A stretch of DNA of 64,000 bases from Mesorhizobium escarrei. GTDB lineage: Bacteria > Pseudomonadota > Alphaproteobacteria > Rhizobiales > Rhizobiaceae. The position numbers and the translations under genes are program-made. The stretch is from contig NZ_CAKXZT010000173.1 in NCBI RefSeq assembly GCF_935825525.1, positions 1 to 64,000 on the forward strand, read 5' to 3'. Every line of letters starts with the position of its first letter. Within the stretch, counting starts at the first letter, position 1. The notes below the pieces were generated by a model. It did not search any database, was not told the DNA's origin, and worked only from the letters and a program-made list of their open reading frames with translations. This document shows, piece by piece, positions 34,174-41,745 of this stretch.

Positions 34174-34251
34174 CGACGCGGGCACATGCGAGCCGATATC
34201 TCGGCGATCATCGGTTCGCTCGACATCGTGTTCGAGGAGATCGATCGATAG
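34174..34251 (+). pseudogene. nuoD 3'-end fragment downstream of groEL
   Basis: About 25 codons in the plus frame read HMRADISAIIGSLDIVFEEI and stop at 34249-34251. This is the C-terminal end of NuoD. The same segment occurs in the minus-strand nuoD remnant at 28774-28850, with most bases identical but clear differences. It is not preceded by any other nuoD sequence. Confidence 0.7.
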
Positions 34252-34300
34252 GCTCGTCGCTGTCGTATTTGCTGCTAAAAATCGTCTTGGAGACAAGGAC

Positions 34301-34666
34301 ATGACCGACACTCTTGCCGAGAAAACATGTACGCCTTGTCGCGGCGGCGTCCCGCCGCTCACGCGTGATGAAGCCCAACGCTTCCAGGCTCAGGCTCCTG
34401 ATTGGGAGCTGGGTGACGATGCCCACCGCATCCAGCGGAGCTTTCGATGCCGCAATTTCGGGGACGCGCTCGCCCTTGTTCAGGAGATCGGTGAGCTCGC
34501 CGAAACCGAGGGCCATCACCCCGACATCAGCTTCGGCTGGGGTTATGTGACGGTTTGCCTGAGCACCAAGAAGATCAAAGGTCTGCACGAGAACGATTTC
34601 ATCATGGCGAGCAAGATCGACCGGGTGTTCGATCGCTCGGGCCGGCCCCTCGACCGCCAGCGGTGA
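34301..34666 (+). CDS. 4a-hydroxytetrahydrobiopterin dehydratase (pterin carbinolamine dehydratase), 121 aa
   Basis: Dehydrates the 4a-carbinolamine formed by aromatic amino acid hydroxylases, recycling the pterin cofactor. The signature is AETEGHHPDISFGWGYVTVC, with the paired catalytic histidines in H-H-P. The C-terminal helix (LSTKKIKGLHENDFIMASKI) is typical. Length is normal, with a Cys-containing N-terminal extension (TLAEKTCTPCRGG). GGAGAC lies upstream of the ATG. No phenylalanine hydroxylase is nearby. Confidence 0.88.
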   Translation: MTDTLAEKTCTPCRGGVPPLTRDEAQRFQAQAPDWELGDDAHRIQRSFRCRNFGDALALVQEIGELAETEGHHPDISFGWGYVTVCLSTKKIKGLHENDFIMASKIDRVFDRSGRPLDRQR

Positions 34667-34702
34667 CACGGCAAAATCCATTGCCAATCAAGCGAGGTCG
34701 TT

Positions 34703-34795
34703 ATGCCACACATCCGAACCGACAATCAGCCCGTAACTCAGATCACGGTTATCGAGCCCGAGCCGGGAAGCAGGCCCAAACTCCTATATGCTTAG
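34703..34795 (+). pseudogene. Antibiotic-biosynthesis-monooxygenase-like gene, truncated after about 25 codons
   Basis: ATG 34703 opens PHIRTDNQPVTQITVIEPEP, which resembles the start of small ABM-fold proteins. The frame then enters the repeated sequence that begins at 34781 and stops at 34795. The remainder is replaced, so the repeat unit appears to have landed in or recombined with this gene. Confidence 0.4.
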
Positions 34796-34808
34796 CGCAA
34801 TGCATAGG
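34781..34808 (+). repeat. Palindromic promoter-like repeat, copy 1
   Basis: CTCCTATATGCTTAGCGCAA followed by TGCATAGG: the arms CCTAT(A)TGC and GCATAGG form an inverted repeat with a TATATG -10-like core. It is almost identical to a block at 36764-36792 and lies just upstream of a small gene in both places. Confidence 0.65.
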
Positions 34809-34815
34809 TGGTTTC

Positions 34816-35010
34816 ATGGCGCAGTTCTGCCGATTTGTTAACGTGGATACACAGACCATCGTTTGGGGGACCCCCGAACAAATTCGGTTTATGCGACCGG
34901 ACGCGACACATACGACTACGCACATAATCTTCGATGAGGGACATACCCTCAAGGTCGACGGAGCTATCGAAAGCACCATGAAGGCCCTCAAAGATGCCGA
35001 CCGGACCTAA
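34816..35010 (+). CDS. Hypothetical small protein of the duplicated unit (copy 1), 64 aa
   Basis: Not recognised. The product is AQFCRFVNVDTQTIVWGTPE followed by beta-rich sequence and a helix ending ESTMKALKDADRT. It is preceded by the palindromic repeat and overlaps the next small frame. It resembles the copy-2 protein in size, position and the overlapped downstream gene rather than in obvious sequence. Confidence 0.5.
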   Translation: MAQFCRFVNVDTQTIVWGTPEQIRFMRPDATHTTTHIIFDEGHTLKVDGAIESTMKALKDADRT

Positions 35011-35050
35011 AGGCCAGAAGCGCCCAGTCATTGCGCGGTCGCGGAAATAA
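34994..35050 (+). pseudogene. Truncated PKGQKRP-type small protein (copy 1)
   Basis: The frame starts inside the preceding gene and reads PTGPKGQKRPVIARSRK before a stop at 35050. The first 11 codons match the copy at 36992 (P-K-G-Q-K-R-P); after that the sequences diverge. Confidence 0.45.
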
Positions 35051-35077
35051 ACCTGTCGGCAAAAGCGGGCGGCTTAG

Positions 35078-35251
35078 TCATTCAACGTCCGGAGCGTGTC
35101 GGCTGCTGCCGTTGTTTCGATCTTTGGCGCGGTTTACCTTTTCACGGAAAGCAGCCAGTAGATCAGCCGGGGCATCTAGGTCATTGATCGAAGCGAAGAA
35201 GGCAGCAACCATCGCGGCTAATTGATCGTCCGCCTTGCCGTTGTCGTTCAT
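35078..35251 (-). CDS. Hypothetical small acidic protein, 57 aa
   Basis: ATG at 35251 opens MNDNGKADDQLAAMVAAFFA, followed by SINDLDAPADLLAAFREKVN and a polar tail. Mostly helical. Function unknown; it lies downstream of the MucR-like gene on the same strand. Confidence 0.4.
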   Translation of the reverse strand: MNDNGKADDQLAAMVAAFFASINDLDAPADLLAAFREKVNRAKDRNNGSSRHAPDVE

Positions 35252-35352
35252 CCCTGGGCAGTGGCTGCCGCTCCATTTGTTCCATCTCCAGCGTGGAAAC
35301 TTAGCACATGACCGCGATTGAGTCGCGCTCAACGCGGCCACATTGGAGGACC

Positions 35353-35804
35353 TTACGCTTTTGCTTTCCGTTTTGCAGGCACCTTCTCGACAGGCGCGGC
35401 AGCCTTGCGGCCTAGCCCAATAGACTTCGCCAGTTCCGAGCGCTGGGCGGCGTAGTTGGGCGCCGTCATAAGGTAGTCCCCCGGCAAGTCCCACTTGCTT
35501 CGATATTCGGCGGGGGTCATGCCATGGTGGGTGGCTAGATGCCGCTTGAGCGATTTGAATTTCTTGCCGTCTTCAAGGCAGGCAATGAAGTCTGGGGTAA
35601 CCGATTTCTTCGGATTGACGGCGGGGACGAGCGGCCGCTGTTCAACTATCGTCGGCTGGCTAAGATCGAAAGCGACGAGTGAACTGATGCTATCAGATCC
35701 GGCAGTCCAGCGACGGGCACCGAGTTGTTGCTCACGAACGCAGCTACAACATCGGCAGTAAGTTCAGCTATCTCGGCAGCGCGACGGTCGGCTTCTTCGG
35801 TCAA
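35353..35804 (-). pseudogene. MucR/Ros-family regulator gene with a frameshift
   Basis: The first frame (TTG 35804 to TAG 35646) encodes AEIAELTADVVAAFVSNNSV and GLPDLIASVHSSLS, the usual MucR N-terminus. A shifted frame then gives VNPKKSVTPDFIACLEDGKK, FKSLKRHLATHHGMTPAEYR and APNYAAQRSELAKSIGLGRK, ending at 35353. The zinc-finger Cys and the two His (IACLED, HLATHHG) are intact. The shift lies around 35660. MucR proteins regulate exopolysaccharide, motility and symbiosis genes; this copy is disrupted unless the shift is a sequencing artefact. Confidence 0.75.
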
Positions 35805-35953
35805 TTCATCAAATCCTTTTGCTGTTCCTAACCGAGACTAGGCGAGGCGTTGGTGGACGTCGTGCTCGGCTCGGCGCCGTGCCATGACTGCCTGCTGTTT
35901 AACACGCAGTTGTGTCGTGGCGGTATGCGGTAGTAGCGGCCACTTCCGGAAAG

Positions 35954-36298
35954 CTAGAAGCCCCGCTTCTTTAGGGTTTTTCGCTGAGGGAAGCGTAGCG
36001 GCGACATCGACGGGTGATCCGCAGGGGAGGGAGCAGCGTCAGAGGCCAGCGATGCGGCTTGCTCGGCACGAGACGACGGCAGGCCACCCTCACCAAGCCA
36101 CTCGTCGTAGTGATGGTCTAAGGCCAACAACAACTCGTCTGGCTTATCCATGCCGCTTCGGAATAACTCGATGATGTGACGGCCAATACGCTCCCTGGCC
36201 GGATCGCCAACTGCTATCCCCGCCTGATGGCAATATTCGTCCACCACTGTGGCCAGCATTGAAAGCTGCGTTGGATCCGCTACCCGGTTGAAGGTCAA
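35954..36298 (-). CDS. Hypothetical protein, 114 aa
   Basis: The TTG at 36298 follows GGGAGAAGCG. The product has a helical core (QLSMLATVVDEYCHQAGIAV, RERIGRHIIELFRSGMDKPD and ELLLALDHHYDEWLG), resembling the general layout of small rhizobial proteins of unknown function. A Ser/Pro-rich basic tail follows. A longer frame to 36496 looks non-coding upstream of this start. Confidence 0.45.
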   Translation of the reverse strand: MTFNRVADPTQLSMLATVVDEYCHQAGIAVGDPARERIGRHIIELFRSGMDKPDELLLALDHHYDEWLGEGGLPSSRAEQAASLASDAAPSPADHPSMSPLRFPQRKTLKKRGF

Positions 36299-36492
36299 AT
36301 CGCTTCTCCCTTGTTGGGCGAAAGCGTGATCGACTCTTCCAATCGCCGGCTTGCCATGAAGGTCACGGCGACCCTCCGCATATAGTGTGTCGGTTCCGTA
36401 CATACGAGTCGATTCTACCTGCGCTGCCCGTTTAATAACTCGGCGCCAATTCGCGCCTACCTCGTCGTGAACGCTGGCCTGATCGCGGGTTA

Positions 36493-36738
36493 TCAAACTA
36501 GGTCCAGATGATAAAAAAACCCGCTGCCGGAGGGGGAGGGCAGCGGGTTTGATTTAAGCTCACCACAGGGGGGCGTGGTTAGCTTGGCACCGGCATCGTA
36601 CCTGGGAGAGGAGCCAGCGGCTGCGACCGGCGGCTGGCTGGCCTGCTCGACGAGTTCGCCATGCGGCATGGATGTCAAGAGATCATGCTTCGCGGACGGG
36701 GATTTTTCATCGCGATCCGCAGAGAGCACATCCCGCAC
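36493..36738 (-). CDS. Possible hypothetical protein, 81 aa
   Basis: Open frame with gene-like codon use (SAKHDLLTSMPHGELVEQAS) but no recognisable family. Its 3' end runs through the terminator hairpin at 36517-36550, so if real it ends on its own terminator. Low support. Confidence 0.25.
   Translation of the reverse strand: MRDVLSADRDEKSPSAKHDLLTSMPHGELVEQASQPPVAAAGSSPRYDAGAKLTTPPCGELKSNPLPSPSGSGFFYHLDLV
36517..36550. terminator. Bidirectional Rho-independent terminator
   Basis: AAACCCGCTGCC (36517-36528) pairs perfectly with GGCAGCGGGTTT (36539-36550), a 12-base stem flanked by an A-run on the left and GATTT on the right. It would serve minus-strand transcripts well and plus-strand ones weakly. 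Confidence 0.75.
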
Positions 36739-36763
36739 CGCGCCGTTGTCGCTTCCGGCCCCG

Positions 36764-36792
36764 CTCCTATATGCTTAGGGCAATGCATAGGA
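36764..36792 (+). repeat. Palindromic promoter-like repeat, copy 2
   Basis: CTCCTATATGCTTAGGGCAA then TGCATAGGAG: inverted arms CTCCTAT(A)TGC and GCATAGGAG, more complete than in copy 1. It is followed by a small gene whose ATG is 16 bases beyond the repeat. Confidence 0.65.
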
Positions 36793-36807
36793 GCAGGAGC
36801 AGGGGCA

Positions 36808-37008
36808 ATGAGTTATTCCATAAAGCTCGGTAAGGAGCCGAACGTCCTGATGGTCAATGACTTGTCCAGCAGGCAGGCCGTAAACCAAGCGCGCGAACTC
36901 AAAGCGGGGAATATCAAATTCCACATCTATGCCAGCGACGGCACTTTGACCGAACTGGATGATCTTGAGCGTGCCGTGGAGGGCGACGACGTTGCCAAGC
37001 CAACCTAA
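36808..37008 (+). CDS. Hypothetical small protein of the duplicated unit (copy 2), 66 aa
   Basis: Reads SYSIKLGKEPNVLMVNDLSS, then a helix and FHIYASDGTLTELDDLERAV. Acidic, probably a compact alpha/beta fold. It is preceded by the palindromic repeat and overlaps the PKGQKRP gene. Function unknown. Confidence 0.55.
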   Translation: MSYSIKLGKEPNVLMVNDLSSRQAVNQARELKAGNIKFHIYASDGTLTELDDLERAVEGDDVAKPT

Positions 37009-37170
37009 AGGCCAGAAGCGCCCAGCCGACGTGATCGGCAACGCCGTCCGCGTCACGCGCATTGCGACCGGCGAGGAAGCCGACGACGTTATTGACGACG
37101 GCAAAGACCCTGCCGCAAAGGCGCTTGGCGCAAGGCGCGAAATTGCGCGTGACATTGGCGACGTTTTCGG
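36992..37170 (+). pseudogene. PKGQKRP-type small protein (copy 2), fused to phage DNA
   Basis: TTG 36992 opens PSQPKGQKRPADVIGNAVRV, then RIATGEEADDVIDDGKDPAA and KALGARREIARDIGD, which resembles a rhizobial small protein family of unknown function. After about 57 codons the frame enters antisense terminase sequence and stays open to 37486, so the native C-terminus is lost. Confidence 0.5.
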
Positions 37171-37171
37171 A

Positions 37172-37492
37172 GGCTGCCAGCTGCGGCCGAGGACTTCGTC
37201 GAACGCCTTCCAGCAGGCTTCGTCTCCCGGACCGCCGTCTAGCACGATGTGCTCGATCAGCCAGCTTTCCAGACTGCGGCCCCATGCCCAGACGTCAACC
37301 TCAATGCGATCCTTCTGGATGTCGGCGCCGGCGGTAAGGAACAGGCCACCGGCAGGAACGCTGCCCGCTTGCCATTGCTCGCGCCGGTCATGGAGGCGCT
37401 GCCAATCCGGCGCCTCGCCGGTCTCGACCCAAGCCTCGCCGAGAACGGTGTTGCGGAAGGCCTTAAGCGACTCGTCCGACCCCTGAGCCGAA
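37172..37492 (-). pseudogene. Phage terminase large subunit (GpA-type) fragment
   Basis: The minus strand has about 105 open codons: ESLKAFRNTVLGEAWVETGE, APDWQRLHDRREQWQAGSVP, AGGLFLTAGADIQKDRIEVD, then VWAWGRSLESWLIEHIVLDG. This is the start of the nuclease half of GpA-type terminases (T-A-G-A-D-x-Q is typical). Both ends are cut. It indicates prophage DNA next to the RiPP locus. Confidence 0.75.
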
Positions 37493-37780
37493 TGATATAT
37501 TAGAAATCTTGAGAAAAAATTGAGATAAAATCGCCTTCGTTTTTACATATGCTATAGATAGAATTTGAAATTCTTTGACTATCGAATGCACATGCGGTAA
37601 AGTTATTCTCCAAGATTAAGTAGAGATGTTGAGATCAATTCGTCCACCGACTCGGAACGCTCACGGTGAGTGAGCGCGTTACTGCGTCGGCATGACAAGT
37701 AAGAATTTGGTCGGGCCGGACCTGGCGAAGCTCGACCGGTGCATTTGTCCTTGAAATGAAGTTGTCACTGCTCGCGGCTT
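37493..37780. other. AT-rich gap upstream of the RiPP locus
   Basis: Low-GC stretch with no genes. It contains the promoter candidate listed separately. Confidence 0.45.
37575..37603 (+). promoter_or_regulatory. Candidate sigma70 promoter for the B12 radical SAM and peptidase genes
   Basis: TTGACT (37575-37580), 17 bases, then TAAAGT (37598-37603). Spacing is ideal and the surroundings are AT-rich. The leader to the ATG at 37781 would be about 170 bases. Confidence 0.45.
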
Positions 37781-39805
37781 ATGCGGATGAAAATACTCCT
37801 GACGTCGATCTCCATAGAATTCCCGCTTGCGACCTATGGCCTTGCCGCCGAATTGCGGCGTAACAGCCAGCTCGCCGCCTGTCAGGTGGAAATGATCGAC
37901 CTCGATTGGGCGTGCCTTTCCCACTACGAGCGCAAAAACTCGGAAATCTGGCGCTACCTGGCGAAAATCAACGCCGTGAAGCCCGACATCGTCTGCTTCT
38001 CGATCTATCTGTGGAACAACCTCGCCTACCGCGAGCTTGCCACGATCACCCGAAGGCTGTTCCCGACCATCAAGATCGTCGCCGGCGGGCCTGAATTGGC
38101 GACGCCCGAGGCGGCGGAACCCTGGCTTGCTTCCCGTGACGTGGACGTGGTGGTGCGGGGTGAGGGCGAACGGACCCTCGGCGAAGTTGTCTTGCGAACT
38201 GCGGAGCAAGACACTCCGCGCGGTATCCCGGGCACGAGTTTTCTCGGCGACCGCCTCGTCGTACACGAGAAACCAAGCGCGCCCATCCGGGCACTGGACG
38301 AGCTTGAATCGCCCTTCCTGGCGGGCGCCGTTCCAATCGAGCTGTTTGACCGGTCGGGTGCCTCGCTGGCGCGCTACCCCAGGGTTCTGCTGGAGACCTA
38401 TCGCGGCTGCTACATGAAGTGCGCCTATTGCCAATGGGGCAACGGATCAAACACGCGCTTTGCCTTTCCAATGGATCGCCTGCACCGCGAACTCACTTGG
38501 CTTCTCTCACACAATGTCGGCGCCATTTTCATCATTGACGCCATGTTCGGATACAAGAAGCAAGGCGCGATCGAACTGCTCGAATACATCGTTCAGGAGA
38601 AAAAGCGGCTCGGAGCCTCGACCAAATTCAACGTCTATCACAATCAGGATTTTTTCGACGACCGGCTGTTCGACCTCTACCGCGAAGCGGACGTCCATGT
38701 GGAGATCGACCTCCAGAGCACCAATCCGGATGTGCTCGAAAAGCTTGGGCGCGGACGTTGGAAGACCGACAGCTTCGAGCGCCACCTTGCGGCGATCCAG
38801 AAAAAGAATGTTCCGACGACGGGCGCGGCGGACCTCATCATCGGCATACCGGGCGATAATCTGAAATCGTTCGAGGATTCTGTGGACTACCTGCTGGGCA
38901 AGCACATGCGGGTCAATCTCTACCAAGCCTCCATTCTGCCCGACACCGACTGGGCGCGGCGGGCAGGCGATGGAAAAACGGCGCACTCGCCCTTGCCGCC
39001 GCGCGCGATCTTCGAGAGCGCCGATTTCCCCCTCAACGATATGATCGCGGCGCGGCTGATCGGCCACGGGACCGATTTCTTCAACAGCTTCCCCCACACG
39101 GCCACGCTGCTCTCGAAGGGCTGGTTCGAGCGTCCCGTCGATCTTTGCCGTGCGCTGGGTGCCCTTGTCTTCAAAAACCACGACCTCATGTATGGTGAAA
39201 GCCATCAATACGAGGGCGTGATGCAGGCCTATCTTTCAAGTCTGCCCGACACCATCAGGGCGCTGTGCCCAGACAAACGCAAGGCCGAGATCCTGGTTGA
39301 ACTTGCCAGCTTCGAAGGCATCCTCGCGGCTCTGAAATGGAAGCGGGGCGGCACCGTTCTATCCCCAGTCCGGGGCTGGCATGTCGAAGCGGACCAATGG
39401 CTGACGCAGACGCCGCTCTATCGGCGGGAGGGCGTGACAGAAATGGAATTCCGCTTCGCCGTCGGCCAGCTTGCCATGGACTGCGACCGGCTGCCCGACC
39501 CGGCGCTCCTGGATTCGGTCGCAGAGCGGCGCCACGCACTCCTGTTCTTCAACGACAGCCGGCCACGCCATTTCATGATCGACACCGGTTTCACCGCACC
39601 TTTGCTACACCGCCTCAATGGCTATTTCACTGTCGCGGAGGCGCTCGCGAATCTCGCGGTTCCCCTTCCGGACATGGCGCCTGTCTGGACGATCCTGTCG
39701 CTGCTGTCGGAAGCGGGCCTGATCGTACCCAGTCATCCGGGGACCCAGATCGGGCACAGGGCGCCTAAGGCCGATCCGGTACCGGCCATGGCGGCAACCG
39801 CGTAG
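37781..39805 (+). CDS. B12-binding radical SAM enzyme of the RiPP locus, 674 aa
   Basis: Radical SAM proteins with an N-terminal cobalamin-binding domain often methylate or cyclise unactivated carbons. Here residues about 1-140 form the B12-type Rossmann domain (VKPDIVCFSIYLWNN and IKIVAGGPE). The radical SAM cluster is C210, C214, C217 in YRGCYMKCAYCQWGNG. The barrel continues with ADLIIGIPGDNLKSFEDSVD. A C-terminal region of about 90 residues (TGFTAPLLHRLNGYFTVAEA) resembles a PqqD-like or winged-helix peptide-recognition fold. It is followed after one base by a peptidase gene and converges on the RiPP modification genes. A role in modifying the precursor is inference. Confidence 0.8.
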   Translation: MRMKILLTSISIEFPLATYGLAAELRRNSQLAACQVEMIDLDWACLSHYERKNSEIWRYLAKINAVKPDIVCFSIYLWNNLAYRELATITRRLFPTIKIVAGGPELATPEAAEPWLASRDVDVVVRGEGERTLGEVVLRTAEQDTPRGIPGTSFLGDRLVVHEKPSAPIRALDELESPFLAGAVPIELFDRSGASLARYPRVLLETYRGCYMKCAYCQWGNGSNTRFAFPMDRLHRELTWLLSHNVGAIFIIDAMFGYKKQGAIELLEYIVQEKKRLGASTKFNVYHNQDFFDDRLFDLYREADVHVEIDLQSTNPDVLEKLGRGRWKTDSFERHLAAIQKKNVPTTGAADLIIGIPGDNLKSFEDSVDYLLGKHMRVNLYQASILPDTDWARRAGDGKTAHSPLPPRAIFESADFPLNDMIAARLIGHGTDFFNSFPHTATLLSKGWFERPVDLCRALGALVFKNHDLMYGESHQYEGVMQAYLSSLPDTIRALCPDKRKAEILVELASFEGILAALKWKRGGTVLSPVRGWHVEADQWLTQTPLYRREGVTEMEFRFAVGQLAMDCDRLPDPALLDSVAERRHALLFFNDSRPRHFMIDTGFTAPLLHRLNGYFTVAEALANLAVPLPDMAPVWTILSLLSEAGLIVPSHPGTQIGHRAPKADPVPAMAATA

Positions 39806-39806
39806 C

Positions 39807-41735
39807 GTGGCCAACAAAGGCGAAATTGCTCCCGCTTTGCTGGCGCGAAAGGTCGTGTTTGCCGATCCACTCCGATCGCATCTGCGACTGAGCGACGACG
39901 GCACCCGGATCGCTTGGCTCCAGAACGAAGGAGGGATGTTGAGCGTGATGGTGGCGGAGGCGCTTGATACGGCATCCGCCAGGCGCCTGACGGGCGGACC
40001 TGTCCGCCCCGTTTCGCCGGCGCTGTTTTGGGCGGCGGACGGACGGCATGTCGTCGTCTTTCGCGATTCTGCCGGTGATGAGAACTATCAGGCATTCAGC
40101 ATCGACGTGGACACGGGAGCGGAGATCGCGCTGACGCCTGGTGGCGGTACGCGAACGCTTTTCAATCGAACCTCGCCACGTATTCCTTCCGACATCCTGT
40201 TCAGTGTCAACGACAGGAACCGGCAAAGCTTTGACCTCGTTCGGGTCAACGCAACGACGGGTCGGCGGATGACAGTGTTCGAGAATCCCGGCTTCAGCCG
40301 GCTGCATGCCGACGCCGGCCTCGCTGTGTGCTTCGGCGAGCGGGTGCGGCAGGACGGGTCGATCGAAGTCCTCAAGCGACAAGGGGATGGGGAATGGGTT
40401 CCCTTTCTTGAAATACCTCCAGAGGATTCCCTGGCCACGCATATAGATGGCTTGAGTGCCGACGGTGAGGTGGTGTTCCTGCTCGATTCGCGCGGCCGCG
40501 ATCGCACTGCCCTCGTCGCGATCGATGCACGAACCGCGGTATCGACGGTTCTGGCTGCCGACAGCGAGGCCGATATCGCGGAAGTCGTCTACGATCCCGA
40601 TACGGGCTGGCCTCTTGCCGCGGCCGCGCTGGCCGCAAGACGCCGCTGGCACTCTATCGATGCAACATTCAGCGCCGACCTCGCGCGGCAGCTCGAGGAC
40701 GCTGCCGGTCTCGATCTGGTGATCGTGGGCGTCAGCGCCGGGAGACGGCGCATGGTGATCCGCCTCGAAGCGAGCGACGCTCCCGCACAGTGGCGCGTGT
40801 TCGATCGCGGCAAGCGGCGCACGCTTCAACTCTTCCCCGAGCGGGACGATCTTGAAGGCATGCCGCTGAGGGCGATGTTGCCCGTTGCGATACGCTCGAG
40901 AGATGGTCTGACGCTGCCCGCCTATATCACCGTTCCGGCCGGTCGCGCGCGCCGCTCGCCGCTGGTTATCGTCGTCCACGGCGGGCCTTACGACCGAGAC
41001 GACTGGGGTTTCTCGCCCTTGCATCAATGGCTGGCGAGCCGCGGCTATGCCGTACTGAGCGTCAATTTCCGCGGGTCGACCGGCTTCGGCAAAGCCTTCA
41101 CCAATGCGGCTGATCGCGAGTGGGGCGGCCGCATGCAGGATGATCTGGACGACGGCGTCGCATGGGCGGTGAAGGAGGGCATTGCCGATCCCGACCGGGT
41201 CGGGTTCTTTGGAGCTAGCTATGGCGGCTACGCCGCCCTGATGGCCGCGGCGAAGAGTCCCGATCTCTATAGTTGCTTCATCGATATCTGCGGCCCTTCG
41301 AATCTTCTGTCCTTCATCGAGCGAATACCGCCTTACTGGCACAGCTGGTTCGCCATGATCCTACGCCGGCTGGCGGACCCCGAGACCACGCAAGGACGAA
41401 AATGGCTCCAGGAACGCTCGCCGCTTGTTCATGTCGAGCAAATGATCCGTCCGATGTTGATTGCGCAAGGACTGCGCGACGTTCGCGTCAATCCTGCCGA
41501 GTCAAGGAACATCGCGCACGCCCTGCTGCGAAGGAACGTACCGGTGACCTTGGTCACGTTTCCCGATGAAGGCCATTTCCTGGTAGGCCAGCGCAATCGT
41601 ATCGCTCTGATGGCCGTCGTGGAACAATTCCTGGCCTGTCATCTCGGTGGCTTACACGAGCCGTTGGGTGATGATCTGCTGGGGTCAAGCCTCACAGTCG
41701 AGATCGGCGGCGAGTGGCTAAGGCCGCTTTCCTAG
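39807..41735 (+). CDS. Prolyl-oligopeptidase-family serine peptidase, 642 aa
   Basis: S9-family hydrolase with an N-terminal beta-propeller of repeated blades (DDGTRIAWLQNEGGMLSVMV onwards) and a C-terminal alpha/beta hydrolase domain. The catalytic triad is visible: Ser471 in GFFGASYGGYAALM, Asp558 in LRDVRVNP and His590 in FPDEGHFLVG. No signal peptide, so it is probably cytosolic. The GTG start lies one base after the stop of the radical SAM gene, a coupled pair. S9 enzymes cut short peptides, so it may remove leader residues or degrade peptide products; that is inference. Confidence 0.88.
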   Translation: MANKGEIAPALLARKVVFADPLRSHLRLSDDGTRIAWLQNEGGMLSVMVAEALDTASARRLTGGPVRPVSPALFWAADGRHVVVFRDSAGDENYQAFSIDVDTGAEIALTPGGGTRTLFNRTSPRIPSDILFSVNDRNRQSFDLVRVNATTGRRMTVFENPGFSRLHADAGLAVCFGERVRQDGSIEVLKRQGDGEWVPFLEIPPEDSLATHIDGLSADGEVVFLLDSRGRDRTALVAIDARTAVSTVLAADSEADIAEVVYDPDTGWPLAAAALAARRRWHSIDATFSADLARQLEDAAGLDLVIVGVSAGRRRMVIRLEASDAPAQWRVFDRGKRRTLQLFPERDDLEGMPLRAMLPVAIRSRDGLTLPAYITVPAGRARRSPLVIVVHGGPYDRDDWGFSPLHQWLASRGYAVLSVNFRGSTGFGKAFTNAADREWGGRMQDDLDDGVAWAVKEGIADPDRVGFFGASYGGYAALMAAAKSPDLYSCFIDICGPSNLLSFIERIPPYWHSWFAMILRRLADPETTQGRKWLQERSPLVHVEQMIRPMLIAQGLRDVRVNPAESRNIAHALLRRNVPVTLVTFPDEGHFLVGQRNRIALMAVVEQFLACHLGGLHEPLGDDLLGSSLTVEIGGEWLRPLS

Positions 41736-41745
41736 ATGGCGATTT

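Noticed and set aside
39765..41342. 525-codon minus-strand frame over the S9 peptidase
   Set aside because: Antisense shadow; the plus strand carries the intact catalytic triad.
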